Notes: generated by a model not told the origin, from the letters alone. Shown: positions 23,542 through 32,892, counted from the stretch's first letter. The stretch: DNA of 64,000 nucleotides from Flavobacterium difficile (GCF_011392115.1 NZ_JAAJBT010000006.1:1-64000), one strand, 5' to 3'. A program made the numbers and translations.

Positions 23542-24792
23542 TTAAAATAAATATACTAAATTAATTGAGAAATTATATTCATTTTGATATTTATCGGGAA
23601 AATACTCTTGATTATTGAAACTAGCACTACAGCCAACAATGTATTTTTTTGCTAAAAGTTTGCTATATCCACCGCCAAAACGGTAAGATGTTAAGGCAAT
23701 TCTTTCCTGAAATTGCGTTAATGTTTCTCTTTCATCAGGAGAAGTTCCGTAGCCAATATTAAAGGCAAAAAAATCGAATCTTGAATTGTAATAATGTCTA
23801 AATTGTAAGGCAATTGAAGGGTAAAGTTTAGGTTCGTCTAACTGAAACGAAGTTCTTAAATTGATCCAATTGCTTTTGAAATACTTTCCTAAAGCTAAAA
23901 TTCCTGAGCTTGAGTTGGTATTTTCTCTTTTGTTATATCTGTAACCTACTTCAGATTCAAAGCCTTTACCCAGGGTGTAATAATTGGAAAATAAAAATCG
24001 AAATTCTGGAAACACTTCACCATCACTAAATCCGAAATTGGCAAACGAATAGCTTTTTTTAGTGGTTTTAAAATAAGATTCTAGTTCATAAAAATAGCCA
24101 AAATTCTGACTTGTTCCATTTTGTCTTCTATCAATATAAGTTATTCTACCGCCAAGTGAAACTTTGTTAAATTGTTTGGCATAATTTAAAGAAGTTTGAT
24201 GCCATGGTCCGTAATTGTCTCGACTAAAGTTTGTTATGGTATATGTTGTTCCGATTCTATTTGTTTTGATATTGCTTTTTACCTCGAGAAGTTGATTTTT
24301 TAGTATGGCATCATCTGGAAACTTCTTATTTAAGAATTCTAAATATTCCACACTTTTTTGAGGTTTCTCTTCTGCATTTATAACCTGAAGCTTAATCAAA
24401 TAAAATTCTTTTTCTTCCGGATGAATATCTAAACCTGAATTGATTATTTTTAAGGCAAGATCTTTATTTTCCGCCTCTAATTCTAATTTACTTAAATAGG
24501 TAAACGCTTCTTTATACTTGGTGTTGTTATTAATTACATGTTGAAAATAATATCTCGCACTGTCTATGTTTTTTTCATTTTTATGAATTCTGCCAAGCGC
24601 GATATGAAAATCTAAATAATTAGGTGCTGCTTTTATACACTGATGTGCTATTTTTTTAGCTTTAAAATAGTCTTTTGTTTCAGATTTTATTAGATTATTT
24701 GTGACAATTAACAAACTATCGGTGTTGATTTTTTGCCCCACAACACAACTGCAAAACCCAATAAGAAAGAATAATAATAATTTGAATTTCAT
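23542..24792 (-). CDS. YaiO-like outer-membrane beta-barrel with TPR N-terminus
   Basis: After a signal peptide (MKFKLLLFFLIGFCSCVVGQ) come TPR-like helical repeats over residues 30-170 (YLDFHIALGRIHKNEKNIDS, ALKIINSGLDIHPEEKEFYL) and then a C-terminal beta-barrel of about 230 residues with alternating aromatic strands, ending in FSINLVYLF, a good outer-membrane C-terminal signal. This order matches the YaiO family. Its place directly after a processive GT2 gene, from which it is separated by six bases, suggests that it forms the outer-membrane exit or anchoring pore for the polysaccharide, as PgaA does with PgaC. That role is inference. Confidence 0.82.
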   Translation of the reverse strand: MKFKLLLFFLIGFCSCVVGQKINTDSLLIVTNNLIKSETKDYFKAKKIAHQCIKAAPNYLDFHIALGRIHKNEKNIDSARYYFQHVINNNTKYKEAFTYLSKLELEAENKDLALKIINSGLDIHPEEKEFYLIKLQVINAEEKPQKSVEYLEFLNKKFPDDAILKNQLLEVKSNIKTNRIGTTYTITNFSRDNYGPWHQTSLNYAKQFNKVSLGGRITYIDRRQNGTSQNFGYFYELESYFKTTKKSYSFANFGFSDGEVFPEFRFLFSNYYTLGKGFESEVGYRYNKRENTNSSSGILALGKYFKSNWINLRTSFQLDEPKLYPSIALQFRHYYNSRFDFFAFNIGYGTSPDERETLTQFQERIALTSYRFGGGYSKLLAKKYIVGCSASFNNQEYFPDKYQNEYNFSINLVYLF

Positions 24793-24798
24793 ATTAAA

Positions 24799-26238
24799 TT
24801 AGTTTGCTGTTTTAAAACCTTTACGAGACATAACACCCCATTTTTTTTCTTTTTGAAGGAAAAAATGCAAATAGCCTTTTAAAGAGGCGTAAATATTTAT
24901 AGGATGATATATGAAAGGTTCGATAAAAACCATTACTATTAATTTTGCTACTTCTTTTAAGTTAGAATATTGTTTGTGAATCATTTGATCTAAAAATATA
25001 GAAATCAGCGTTATGAGTATATAAAAACAATAAACTGCAACACTAATGATAACTAAAAAAGGAATATTGATTCCAAAGAAAAAGAGATCTAAAAATATAA
25101 AAATCAATCCGACAACTTCTAAAATAGGTACTACAAATTCACAAAACACATAATATGGAAAAACTATAAGTCCAGTATTTTTATATTTCGGGTTAAAAAA
25201 TAATTTTCTATGTAAGAATAGAGTTTGAATTAAACCTCGAGCCCAACGAACGCGTTGGCGTAAGAAAACTTCACCATCGCTAGGAACTTCCGTCCAACAT
25301 AACGATTCTGGAATGTATTTGATTTCAAAGTCTATTTTTTTTTCATGCATGAGTTTTCTCATACGAGTTACTAATTCTAAATCTTCTCCTAACGATTTAT
25401 GCCAATAGCCACCAACTTCTATGACAGTATCTTTATCAAAAATTCCTAATCCGCCTGAAACTAGAAGCAAACCATTTAATTTACTCCAAGCCATTCGGCC
25501 AAAAACAAAAGAGCGAATGTATTCTAGTTCTTGAAATCTTGCAAAGAAATTGTCAGGATAATGCGATTCGTAAAGCATGCCTTCCTTGAAGGTGCAAGAG
25601 TTAGAAATTCGTAAAGCAGCACCAGCAGCAATTACTTTTTTCTCACTTTCGATAAAAGGTTTTACTAGCATTGCTGTTGTATCTCGTCTTAATATGCAGT
25701 CTACATCCGTACAAATAAATAAGGAATATTTAGAAGAATTAATTCCAGCGTTGGAGGCATCAGCTTTACTTTTCCCATTTTCTTTATCTACAACTAAAAG
25801 TTTGTTGTAAATCGGATTTGTCGAACGATAATGTCCTTTAACTGGTTGAGTGATTATTTTTTCAATGTAAAAAAAGTCGACTTTTACCAAGCTAAATTCC
25901 GAAATTAGTTTCTCTAATGTATCATCTGTACTACCATCGTTAACTATAATAACTTCAAATCTTGGATATTCTTGTGAAAGTAAAGATTTTACATTGGAAA
26001 TAATGGTAAAACCTTCATTAAAAGCAGGAGCAATAATAGATACTCCTAACGCATTATTAGATTTTATAATCACATCTTTATGCAAAAAATATTTATTGAT
26101 GTAATATTTTTTAATTTCAAGAAATGAAGAAACGGCCAATATTATATATACTAAAATATAAAATAAGGAATACCAACCGAAAAATAATTCGGAACTTTTG
26201 ACAATACTTTCTAATGTAATCAATTTAAATATGGGCAA
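24799..26238 (-). CDS. Processive family 2 glycosyltransferase
   Basis: A 479-residue membrane glycosyltransferase like PgaC, HasA or BcsA. One N-terminal helix (about 22-42) and about four C-terminal helices flank the catalytic domain. Motifs: D101 in VNDGSTDDT, the DxD at TDVDC (178-180), ED at 285-286 (GEDLELVTRMRK) and Q328-RVRW, which marks processive enzymes. There is no PilZ domain, so c-di-GMP control is not encoded here. The start overlaps the HEAT gene's end by 19 bp, a sign of translational coupling. The sugar cannot be told from sequence alone; GlcNAc, glucose or another hexose are all possible. Confidence 0.92.
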   Translation of the reverse strand: MPIFKLITLESIVKSSELFFGWYSLFYILVYIILAVSSFLEIKKYYINKYFLHKDVIIKSNNALGVSIIAPAFNEGFTIISNVKSLLSQEYPRFEVIIVNDGSTDDTLEKLISEFSLVKVDFFYIEKIITQPVKGHYRSTNPIYNKLLVVDKENGKSKADASNAGINSSKYSLFICTDVDCILRRDTTAMLVKPFIESEKKVIAAGAALRISNSCTFKEGMLYESHYPDNFFARFQELEYIRSFVFGRMAWSKLNGLLLVSGGLGIFDKDTVIEVGGYWHKSLGEDLELVTRMRKLMHEKKIDFEIKYIPESLCWTEVPSDGEVFLRQRVRWARGLIQTLFLHRKLFFNPKYKNTGLIVFPYYVFCEFVVPILEVVGLIFIFLDLFFFGINIPFLVIISVAVYCFYILITLISIFLDQMIHKQYSNLKEVAKLIVMVFIEPFIYHPINIYASLKGYLHFFLQKEKKWGVMSRKGFKTAN

Positions 26239-27356
26239 TTAGAGTGAGCAATCATTTTTTGTAATTCAATATTTTTCGTTTCGTCTTCAAATGTGTAAGA
26301 ATTGAAAAAGGAAGCATTAGTTTTATTAATGAAATTTACAATTTCAAGTTTCAAATCTAGTTCTAAATTTTCTTCTTTTTTTAACAATATCGACAAAAAG
26401 GTTATATTTTCTGTTGTTCCGATAGTATTCAATGTTTTGATAATAGAAATTTTATTCCTCAAATTCGTCTCTGTTTTAAAATGTTGCATTAATATGTCAT
26501 TAGCTTCAAACATGACAAGTTCTCTAACAGCTAAAATGGCTTCTTTTCTAACTTTGTAATTTTCTGAGGTTAACAAATAAGCAATTTGTTCCAAGGAAAT
26601 GTCGTGTTTGTATCTAAATCGGACAATTAGTTTTATGGCAATTATAACAATTGAATCGTTTTTACTTTGCAACCAATTGTTAATATTCTTAGGAACAGTT
26701 GATTTTTTTCTGTAAATTATATCTAAAATTTTTACTTCATCAGCTTTTGAGATATTGTATTTATAGTTGTCTAAAACATCAAACTTTTCGTCAGACAAAG
26801 ATATTAAAGCAATAATTGCATTAGATCGCAAACTCGAATTTTTACTATCTAAGAGCTTTTTAACATAACCGGTTTTTATTTTGTAACCAATGTTTTGATA
26901 TTGATATAAAGCTTGAGATTTAGAATACCAACTAGAACTGTTTATCAGACGATTAGAAATTTCATCAAAACCAAAATACTTATAAATTAGTAAAATAGTA
27001 TGTTCATTTGTTTCGTTTAAGTTCTCTTTGATATGAATAATTTTGTTGAGAATGTATTTTTTTAAATTAGCATTAAGTTTGTATTGTTTTTTAAACGCAG
27101 AAATTTTTTCTTTCATTTCAATTGAAGTATAGTCTGAAAAAATAAGATCTGTTAAAAAGGAATTTGTGTCGTTTTCTATTACCTCTAAATTATGTTCGTT
27201 TTTATCTGCTGAATAACGGGTATATAATAGTGAGAATATGATTAGTATTACAAACAAAACGATTAATGGGATAAAAAAGTACAATAAGAAAAAGTAGATG
27301 CTTTCTGCACTAAATGAAATTAAAAAAAAAGATATGAGTAATTTATTGTAAATCAT
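26220..27356 (-). CDS. Membrane-anchored HEAT-repeat protein
   Basis: The 378-residue product has an N-terminal membrane helix pair (about 7-48), then an all-helical cytoplasmic part with HEAT-like repeats: NSSLRSNAIIALISLSDEKF, DSIVIIAIKLIVRFRYKHD, ENYKVRKEAILAVRELVMFE, NLRNKISIIKTLNTIGTTEN. Such repeats make protein-binding superhelices. First gene of the operon and coupled to GT2, it may act as a scaffold or as the docking site for the receiver. HEAT proteins do occur beside GT2 and YaiO genes in Bacteroidota, to my recollection. It has its own promoter. Confidence 0.82.
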   Translation of the reverse strand: MIYNKLLISFFLISFSAESIYFFLLYFFIPLIVLFVILIIFSLLYTRYSADKNEHNLEVIENDTNSFLTDLIFSDYTSIEMKEKISAFKKQYKLNANLKKYILNKIIHIKENLNETNEHTILLIYKYFGFDEISNRLINSSSWYSKSQALYQYQNIGYKIKTGYVKKLLDSKNSSLRSNAIIALISLSDEKFDVLDNYKYNISKADEVKILDIIYRKKSTVPKNINNWLQSKNDSIVIIAIKLIVRFRYKHDISLEQIAYLLTSENYKVRKEAILAVRELVMFEANDILMQHFKTETNLRNKISIIKTLNTIGTTENITFLSILLKKEENLELDLKLEIVNFINKTNASFFNSYTFEDETKNIELQKMIAHSNCPYLN

Positions 27357-27417
27357 ATTATATTTTAACTTATTGTTTTAAAAATTAGTTTTTTTTAATG
27401 GTTTTTAAAAATAAATT

Positions 27418-27425
27418 CAAATGTA
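27418..27425 (-). promoter_or_regulatory. Promoter of the HEAT-GT2-YaiO-receiver-phosphatase operon
   Basis: Minus-strand TACATTTG lies 61 bp before the first ATG. It is the only full -7 consensus I see ahead of the five genes. Confidence 0.55.
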
Positions 27426-27500
27426 GTTTATTTTAACAAAATTGAACTGCTAAATTTTATAAATACGTAAAATTTTATTTTTAGGATGTAAAAAAAGCCG

Positions 27501-27508
27501 TAATTTTG
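27501..27508 (+). promoter_or_regulatory. TAnnTTTG -7 element for the class V PLP gene
   Basis: TAATTTTG ends 16 bp before the ATG at 27525, so the leader is very short. Confidence 0.6.
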
Positions 27509-27524
27509 AAAAAATTATTAAGTA

Positions 27525-29009
27525 ATGAATGCAACTTCAACAATTACCGAATTAGAGACTTATTTTCAGCAATTTAGAAAAGGAATCATTGGTGTAAATC
27601 AAAGTTTTGTATCGCCTTTTGGGCCACAAAAAATTATTTACACAGATTGGACTGCAAGTGGAAGGTTATATCAACCAATTGAAGACAAATTGCTAAATTC
27701 TTTCGGACCATTTGTTGCTAACACACATACTGAAACTTCTATAACAGGTACGGCGATGACAATGGCTTATCATGAAGCCAGAAACATTATAAAAAAACAT
27801 GTTAACGCCAATGAAAATGATGTTTTAATTACCGACGGAACCGGAATGACAGGTGTTGTGAATAAATTACAACGAATTTTAGGTTTACGAATTCCTGAAA
27901 ATTTAAAAGAATATACAACAATTCCAAAAGAAATTAAACCTATCGTTTTTATTTCTCATATGGAACATCACTCCAATCAAACTTCTTGGTTAGAAACTAT
28001 TGCAGATGTAGTTGTTATTCCTGCAAACGATGAAGGTTTGTTTTGTTTGGATAAATTTACAGCTTTAGTGAATCAATATAAAGATAGAAGTTTTAAAATT
28101 GCTTCCATCACATCTTGTTCCAACGTAACGGGAATTAGAACTCCTTATCATGAAGTTGCCAAAATTATGCACCAAAACAATGGCGTGTGTTTTGTAGATT
28201 TTGCTTGTTCTGGGCCTTATGTAGATATTAACATGCACCCAAATGATGAAGAGGCTTATTTAGATGCAATTTTCTTTTCGCCACATAAATTTTTGGGCGG
28301 ACCAGGAACTTGTGGTGTAATGGTGTTTAATAAAGAATTATACAAAAATAATGTTCCTGATTGTCCTGGTGGTGGAACTGTAAGTTGGACAAATCCTTGG
28401 GGAGAACATCAATATATCGACAATATTGAAGATAGAGAAGATGGTGGAACACCTGGTTTCTTACAAGTTATAAAAGCAGCACTTGCTGTTCAATTGAAAG
28501 ACGAAATGGGTGTGAAAAATATTTTAGACAGAGAACACGAGTTAGTAGACTATATTTTTGAACGCTTAAGTCCAATTGAAAATATTACTATTTTAGCCGC
28601 ACCACATACAGACAGATTGGGCGTTATTTCATTTTATATAACCGATTTACATTTTAATTTAGGTGTGAAACTATTAAATGATAAATTCGGAATTCAAGTT
28701 CGTGGAGGCTGCAGTTGCGCTGGAACTTACGGACATTATTTACTAAATGTAAACCAAGAAACTTCCAATTCTATTACTTGTAGTATCAATGAAGGGGATT
28801 TAACCAACAAACCAGGTTGGATTCGAATGTCAATTCATCCAACAACTACGTCTGATGAAATTCAAATGGTATGCGATGCAATTATCGATTTAGCAGAAAA
28901 CTTTACCATTTGGCAAGATGATTATGTATATAATCCAGCAAAAAACGATTTTAATCATAAAAATGATGCGCGACCAGAAGTTGCCATGGTGAAGAGTTGG
29001 TTCTTGTAA
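27525..29009 (+). CDS. Class V aminotransferase-fold PLP enzyme
   Basis: A 494-residue PLP enzyme of the cysteine-desulfurase superfamily. It shows IIYTDWTASGRLYQPIEDKL, NTHTETSITG, a SHMEHHSNQTSW block, VDFACSGPYVDI and the PLP lysine in FFSPHKFLGGPGTCG; VRGGCSCAGTYGHYLL is a cysteine-containing loop placed like the active-site Cys loop of desulfurases. About 80 residues longer than SufS or IscS, with its own C-terminal part, it is more likely a substrate-specific relative than the Fe-S cluster enzyme. No suf or isc genes are near. Ends ahead of a perfect 12-bp hairpin shared with the convergent acyltransferase. Confidence 0.85.
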   Translation: MNATSTITELETYFQQFRKGIIGVNQSFVSPFGPQKIIYTDWTASGRLYQPIEDKLLNSFGPFVANTHTETSITGTAMTMAYHEARNIIKKHVNANENDVLITDGTGMTGVVNKLQRILGLRIPENLKEYTTIPKEIKPIVFISHMEHHSNQTSWLETIADVVVIPANDEGLFCLDKFTALVNQYKDRSFKIASITSCSNVTGIRTPYHEVAKIMHQNNGVCFVDFACSGPYVDINMHPNDEEAYLDAIFFSPHKFLGGPGTCGVMVFNKELYKNNVPDCPGGGTVSWTNPWGEHQYIDNIEDREDGGTPGFLQVIKAALAVQLKDEMGVKNILDREHELVDYIFERLSPIENITILAAPHTDRLGVISFYITDLHFNLGVKLLNDKFGIQVRGGCSCAGTYGHYLLNVNQETSNSITCSINEGDLTNKPGWIRMSIHPTTTSDEIQMVCDAIIDLAENFTIWQDDYVYNPAKNDFNHKNDARPEVAMVKSWFL

Positions 29010-29020
29010 AGTAAGCAGTC

Positions 29021-29055
29021 GCAGTATTCAGTCTCAGTGTTTTACTGAATACTGC
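29021..29055. terminator. Hairpin between convergent PLP and acyltransferase genes
   Basis: GCAGTATTCAGT pairs perfectly with ACTGAATACTGC over an 11-base loop. No clear T run follows. Its CAGT/TTCAGT wording matches the repeat at 60295-60385. Confidence 0.6.
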
Positions 29056-29064
29056 AACTGTACA

Positions 29065-29937
29065 CTATCTCATATGTTTCCATCGTTTATGTGTCCACAA
29101 ATAGTATTCTGGGGCTTCGTAAATTTGTTCCTCTACTAATTTTAAGAAATTATCTGTGATTTGATAATTTGGAAAATCTTTTGCGTTTCCGTCTGAAAGC
29201 ACTTCAAAGCTAGCTTCGTAAAAGCCTCTTTTTATTTTCTTTGTTTTTAAGAAAATCACATTCATGTCATATTTTTTAGCTAACATTTCACCACCCGTAT
29301 GCACAGGAACTTCTATACCCATAAATTTTTGCCAATGATGGGTAGCACTTAATTTTGGAGATTGATCACTAACTAAACCATATAAGCTGAATTTTTTACT
29401 TCTAAAATTAGTAGCCATGGTAGGAATTGTCTCTTTGCTATCTATAAGTTGACTTTCAAATTTCGAGCGGATTCTTCTCACTAATTTGTCAAAATACGGA
29501 TTGGCCAATTGTTTATATACGCCATATCCCACAAAATTAATATGATAGTTCAATGAAACTGCCCATTCGTAACTGGCATAATGCGCACACAACAAAGCAA
29601 TGCTTTTTTCTTTTTTCTCTAATTCATGATACACTTCCATATTTTTAAAAACATATCTTTTTTCTATTTCTTTTCTTGAAATAGACAACGTCTTTGCCAT
29701 TTCTAAAAACATATCACACAAATGCACATAAAATTTTCGTTCTATTTCTTTGCGTTCATTGTCTGATAAATGAGGTAAGGCAAGTGCTATATTACTTCTA
29801 ACAACTTTTTTTCTGTATTTAATAATTCTGTAAACCAGAAAAAAAATAAAATCTGATAATACATATAAAACAGGAAAAGGAAGTATTGATATAACCCAAA
29901 TTATTGGATAAATTAGAATATATAAGAGTAACTGCAT
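29065..29937 (-). CDS. LpxL/HtrB-like lipid A acyltransferase
   Basis: A 290-residue inner-membrane protein with an N-terminal membrane helix (MQLLLYILIYPIIWVISILP) and the acyltransferase pattern of the LpxL family: H-x4-D/E equivalents in LCAHYASYEWAV, then NPYFDKLVRRIRSKF, the LVSDQSPK block and the C-terminal PEYYLWTHKRWK. LpxL-type enzymes add secondary acyl chains to lipid A. The ATG at 29937 is chosen because an upstream one at 29961 falls next to the promoter -7 element. It stands alone. Confidence 0.9.
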   Translation of the reverse strand: MQLLLYILIYPIIWVISILPFPVLYVLSDFIFFLVYRIIKYRKKVVRSNIALALPHLSDNERKEIERKFYVHLCDMFLEMAKTLSISRKEIEKRYVFKNMEVYHELEKKEKSIALLCAHYASYEWAVSLNYHINFVGYGVYKQLANPYFDKLVRRIRSKFESQLIDSKETIPTMATNFRSKKFSLYGLVSDQSPKLSATHHWQKFMGIEVPVHTGGEMLAKKYDMNVIFLKTKKIKRGFYEASFEVLSDGNAKDFPNYQITDNFLKLVEEQIYEAPEYYLWTHKRWKHMR

Positions 29938-29950
29938 GTATCTTTTTTTG

Positions 29951-29958
29951 CAAATATA
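29951..29958 (-). promoter_or_regulatory. TAnnTTTG -7 element for the acyltransferase gene
   Basis: Minus-strand TATATTTG ends 13 bp before the ATG at 29937; it rules out the upstream ATG. Confidence 0.6.
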
Positions 29959-30065
29959 CATGTTTTGTTATTGCAACTGTTAACTTTTTAAGTTTTGGTT
30001 AACATTTCATTTTTTCTTACAATTTTGAATAATTGTCATATCTTTATAGTCATAATTTTTATACG

Positions 30066-30704
30066 ATGAATTCAATTCCAACAATTATTATTGCCGTTAC
30101 CGCTTTGGTAACATACGCAGGTTTGTCTGATTTTTCTTTTTTTGAAAAATATAAATTCAACATTTCAGCTGTAAAATACGGACAACAATACCGCATGTTA
30201 ACGTCTGGCTTTTTACATGCAGATTGGTTTCATTTTATATTCAATATGTATAGTTTTTGGACATTCGCTAATTTTTTAACTCGTGAATTTAATACCATGA
30301 ATTTTCTTCTAATTTATTTTGGAAGTATGCTTTTGGGAAGTTTATTAACTTATTACATTCATAAAAACGAATCGTATTATTCTGCAGTAGGAGCATCTGG
30401 TGCAGTAACAGGTATCATTTTTTGTGCTATTTTATTGTATCCTGAAATTGAATTATTATTGTTTTTTGCCATTCCAATTCCAGGATTTTTATTTGCGGTT
30501 TTATATTTAGGATATTCCATTTATGGAATGAAAGGACGCTTTGACAATATTGGACATACAGCTCACTTAGGTGGTGCGATTGGTGGACTAGTACTTACTT
30601 TATTTCTAAGACCAGATTTGTTTGAAAGTAGGGTATTGTTTATTGGTATTTTATTAATTCCAATTGCCGTTTTAATATATTTAGTTAAGATGAAAAAAAT
30701 ATAA
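30066..30704 (+). CDS. Rhomboid family intramembrane serine protease
   Basis: A 212-residue, six-helix rhomboid. The catalytic pair is visible: S111 in AVGASGAVTG and H167 in GHTAHLGGAIGG; the HxxxN motif of the oxyanion region is HFIFN (residues 56-60). It cleaves membrane proteins within the bilayer; substrates are unknown. The start is placed at MNSIPTIIIA (30066), because an earlier frame start at 30033 would add 11 unlikely residues and a near-consensus TATCTTTA sits just upstream. The SIMPL gene follows 46 bp downstream and may be co-transcribed. Confidence 0.95.
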   Translation: MNSIPTIIIAVTALVTYAGLSDFSFFEKYKFNISAVKYGQQYRMLTSGFLHADWFHFIFNMYSFWTFANFLTREFNTMNFLLIYFGSMLLGSLLTYYIHKNESYYSAVGASGAVTGIIFCAILLYPEIELLLFFAIPIPGFLFAVLYLGYSIYGMKGRFDNIGHTAHLGGAIGGLVLTLFLRPDLFESRVLFIGILLIPIAVLIYLVKMKKI

Positions 30705-30750
30705 CTGGCATACTATTTGACATACTATATTAAACTAAAAACAAATCAAA

Positions 30751-31446
30751 ATGAAAAAAGTACTTTTATTATTAACATTAGTTACAACAATGCATGTTAT
30801 GGGTCAAGAGCAACACAAATTAGTGCCTCAAATTTCAATTTCTGGTGAAGGGAAAATAAAAGTTACACCAGATATAGCCGTGATACAATTAGGCATACAA
30901 AACAATGGTAAAGATGCTAAAGAAGTAAAAACACTTAACGATATTACTATTGAAAAAGTAATTAAATATATTAAGAAGTTCAACATTCCAACTTCCGATT
31001 ATCAAACGGCTCAAATGAGTTTGTATAAAAATTACGATTACGAAAAAAAGAAGCATTCTTATCAAGCGAATCAAACCATTTCTGTAACGTTAAAAGACAT
31101 TTCAAAGTATGATGCTTTTATGATGGATGTAATGGAAACTGGAATTAACGTTATCAATGGAGTGGAGTTGAAGTCTTCTAAAATGGAAACTTATGAAACA
31201 GAAGCTAGAAAAAAAGCTATTTTAAATGCGAAGAAAAAAGCAGAAGATTACGTTTCAGTATTACCAGGTCAGAAAGTTGGAAAAGCGATTTTAATATCTG
31301 ATAATTCATACACCAATTTTCCTCAACCTGTTTTTATGGCAAAAGGCATGATGGCTGAATCTGCAGATGCAATGCCCAGAGAAACGCTAGCAATAGGAGA
31401 AATTGAAATAATTTGTACGGTTACCGTAAGTTTTGGTTTGGAGTAA
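30751..31446 (+). CDS. SIMPL-domain (DUF541) periplasmic protein
   Basis: A 231-residue protein with a signal peptide (MKKVLLLLTLVTTMHVMG) and the SIMPL/DUF541 domain: ISISGEGKIKVTPDIAVIQL, then LNDITIEKVIKYIKKFNIPT, SYQANQTISVTLKDISKYDA and ETEARKKAILNAKKKAEDYV. DUF541 proteins are periplasmic or surface proteins linked in some species to oxidative stress; the exact role is unknown. The gene ends 54 bp ahead of tRNA-Tyr (opposite strand), with a perfect hairpin between. A second, more divergent SIMPL-like gene lies at 32992-34008. Confidence 0.9.
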   Translation: MKKVLLLLTLVTTMHVMGQEQHKLVPQISISGEGKIKVTPDIAVIQLGIQNNGKDAKEVKTLNDITIEKVIKYIKKFNIPTSDYQTAQMSLYKNYDYEKKKHSYQANQTISVTLKDISKYDAFMMDVMETGINVINGVELKSSKMETYETEARKKAILNAKKKAEDYVSVLPGQKVGKAILISDNSYTNFPQPVFMAKGMMAESADAMPRETLAIGEIEIICTVTVSFGLE

Positions 31447-31464
31447 TAATCAGTATAGTTTAAT

Positions 31465-31498
31465 AAAAAAAGCACTTCAGTTGAAGTGCTTTTTTTTT
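31465..31498 (+). terminator. Terminator of the SIMPL gene
   Basis: AGCACTTCA pairs perfectly with TGAAGTGCT over two bases, with A and T runs outside, so it can act both ways for the SIMPL gene and tRNA-Tyr. Confidence 0.85.
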
Positions 31499-31499
31499 G

Positions 31500-31580
31500 T
31501 GGGGAGAGCAGGATTCGAACCTGCGAAGTTTTCACAGCAGATTTACAGTCTGCCCTCGTTGGCCGCTTGAGTATCTCCCC
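31500..31580 (-). tRNA. tRNA-Tyr (anticodon GTA)
   Basis: On the minus strand it starts GGGGAGATACTCAAG and ends CTCTCCCC plus discriminator A. The anticodon loop is CTGTAAA, giving GTA. A long variable arm (class II) accounts for its 81 nt. CCA is not encoded. A TATATTTGCATTCG promoter lies upstream. Confidence 0.96.
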
Positions 31581-31598
31581 ATGGCCATAATTCGAATG

Positions 31599-31606
31599 CA
31601 AATATA
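31599..31606 (-). promoter_or_regulatory. TAnnTTTG -7 element for tRNA-Tyr
   Basis: Minus-strand TATATTTG followed by GCATTCG, identical over 14 bases to the tRNA-Pro promoter near 339. Confidence 0.6.
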
Positions 31607-31689
31607 GGATTGTTTTTTAGAGTTGCAAACTTATTTTAAAGGAAAATGTAAATTATTTTCTAACTTTCTGAAAATTAAAAGTATAAAAA

Positions 31690-31723
31690 AATCCCATTTT
31701 GTAAATACATACAAAATGGGATT
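31690..31723 (-). terminator. Terminator of the thioredoxin-lipoprotein gene
   Basis: AATCCCATTTTGTA pairs perfectly with TACAAAATGGGATT over a six-base loop; on the minus strand a T run follows. Confidence 0.88.
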
Positions 31724-31744
31724 ACTTTTAAATTGCTTTAAGTA

Positions 31745-32865
31745 TTATTTTACGCCTAATAGTTCTTTTACTTTTGCTTTTAGTTCATCACCTCTAAGGT
31801 TTTTGGCTACAATATTACCATTTGCATCTAAAATAAAAGTAGCAGGAATTCCATCTACTTTATAAGTTAAAGCTATTGGCTCTTCCCATTTTTTTAAGTT
31901 GGAAACATGTGTCCAAGTTAATTTGTCTTTCGCAATTGCTTTTTTCCAACTTTCTAAATCATCATCTAATGAAACACCAATTATGTTTAAACCTTTAGCA
32001 TGAAACTCATTGTATAAAGCAACTACATTTGGGTTTTCCGCTCTACAAGGTCCGCACCAAGAAGCCCAAAAATCTATAATGGTAACTTTTCCTAAAGATT
32101 CTTTTAAGCTAACAGTTTTTCCATCAGGAGTTTTAGCTGAAAAATCTGGTGCTTTGGTTACTTTATCGGCTTTTTTTTTTCAGCAGTTGGATTAATAACT
32201 TTGTTAATTCTGACTCCAGATTTAGAATTTCTCAATTCTTCTGAAAATTTGTTAAAATCTGTTTTTGCTTCATTTGTAGGCATATTTCCTCTTGTAGCAA
32301 AGTTCTCTAAAATGATTAAAGCAATAAAGTTTTTATTTTCTTTAATATAGTTTTTAGGAAAATCAGATAATTTTTTTTGAATACTTTGGATTTCAGTTGT
32401 TAGTTTCTGAATCGTAGCTTGATCATTATTTGTTGTAGCCTGAATGTAAGCTTGCTGATTTTTAGTACCGAAATCATTTAACTCTTTGTTTAATTTATTT
32501 ACATCGTCGTTAAATTTTTGTAAATCATCATTATTTTCAGTTCCTGAAACTTTAGGATTAAATAAAGAATCTTTATTAATCTTTACATTAATTGCACCGT
32601 TTTCCAAAACAAATGGAAACATACAATTAATAGCGGGAATTTTAATAAAAGCAATATCTAAAGAGTCTGCTTTACCTTTAAAAGTAAATTTTCCGTCTTT
32701 AATTTTTACAGAATCAATAGCTTTTGGTTTGTCACCATTTTGTATTTCAATATATGCATATTCTGTTCCTTTATGGTTTTTAATTTCTCCTGAAATTGTG
32801 TAATCTTCTTTTTTACAAGACACTATAAAAGTAGCTACTAACAGTGTAATTAGAATTTTCTTCAT
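31745..32865 (-). pseudogene. DUF4369-thioredoxin (TlpA-like) lipoprotein, frameshifted in an A10 run
   Basis: The N-terminal frame (32158-32865) encodes a lipoprotein signal (MKKILITLLVATFIVSC), a DUF4369 beta domain and a helical linker, then runs into a stop after AEKKKPIK. The next frame continues as a thioredoxin domain with APDFSAKTPDGK, FWASWCGPCRAENPNV and a C-terminal KELLGVK before a stop at 31745. The break is at ten A residues (32171-32180 on the plus strand as T). One more A restores a 373-residue protein of normal architecture. It may be a sequencing error, a true mutation, a phase-variable gene or transcriptional slippage. Related proteins reduce disulfides in the periplasm. 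It has its own TACATTTG promoter. Confidence 0.88.
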
Positions 32866-32892
32866 TTTTTGTTTAATTAATTAAATTTTTCA

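Noticed and set aside
31323..31601. A 92-codon minus-strand open frame across tRNA-Tyr
   Set aside because: It covers the tRNA gene and the SIMPL gene's antisense strand; tRNA structure explains the sequence.
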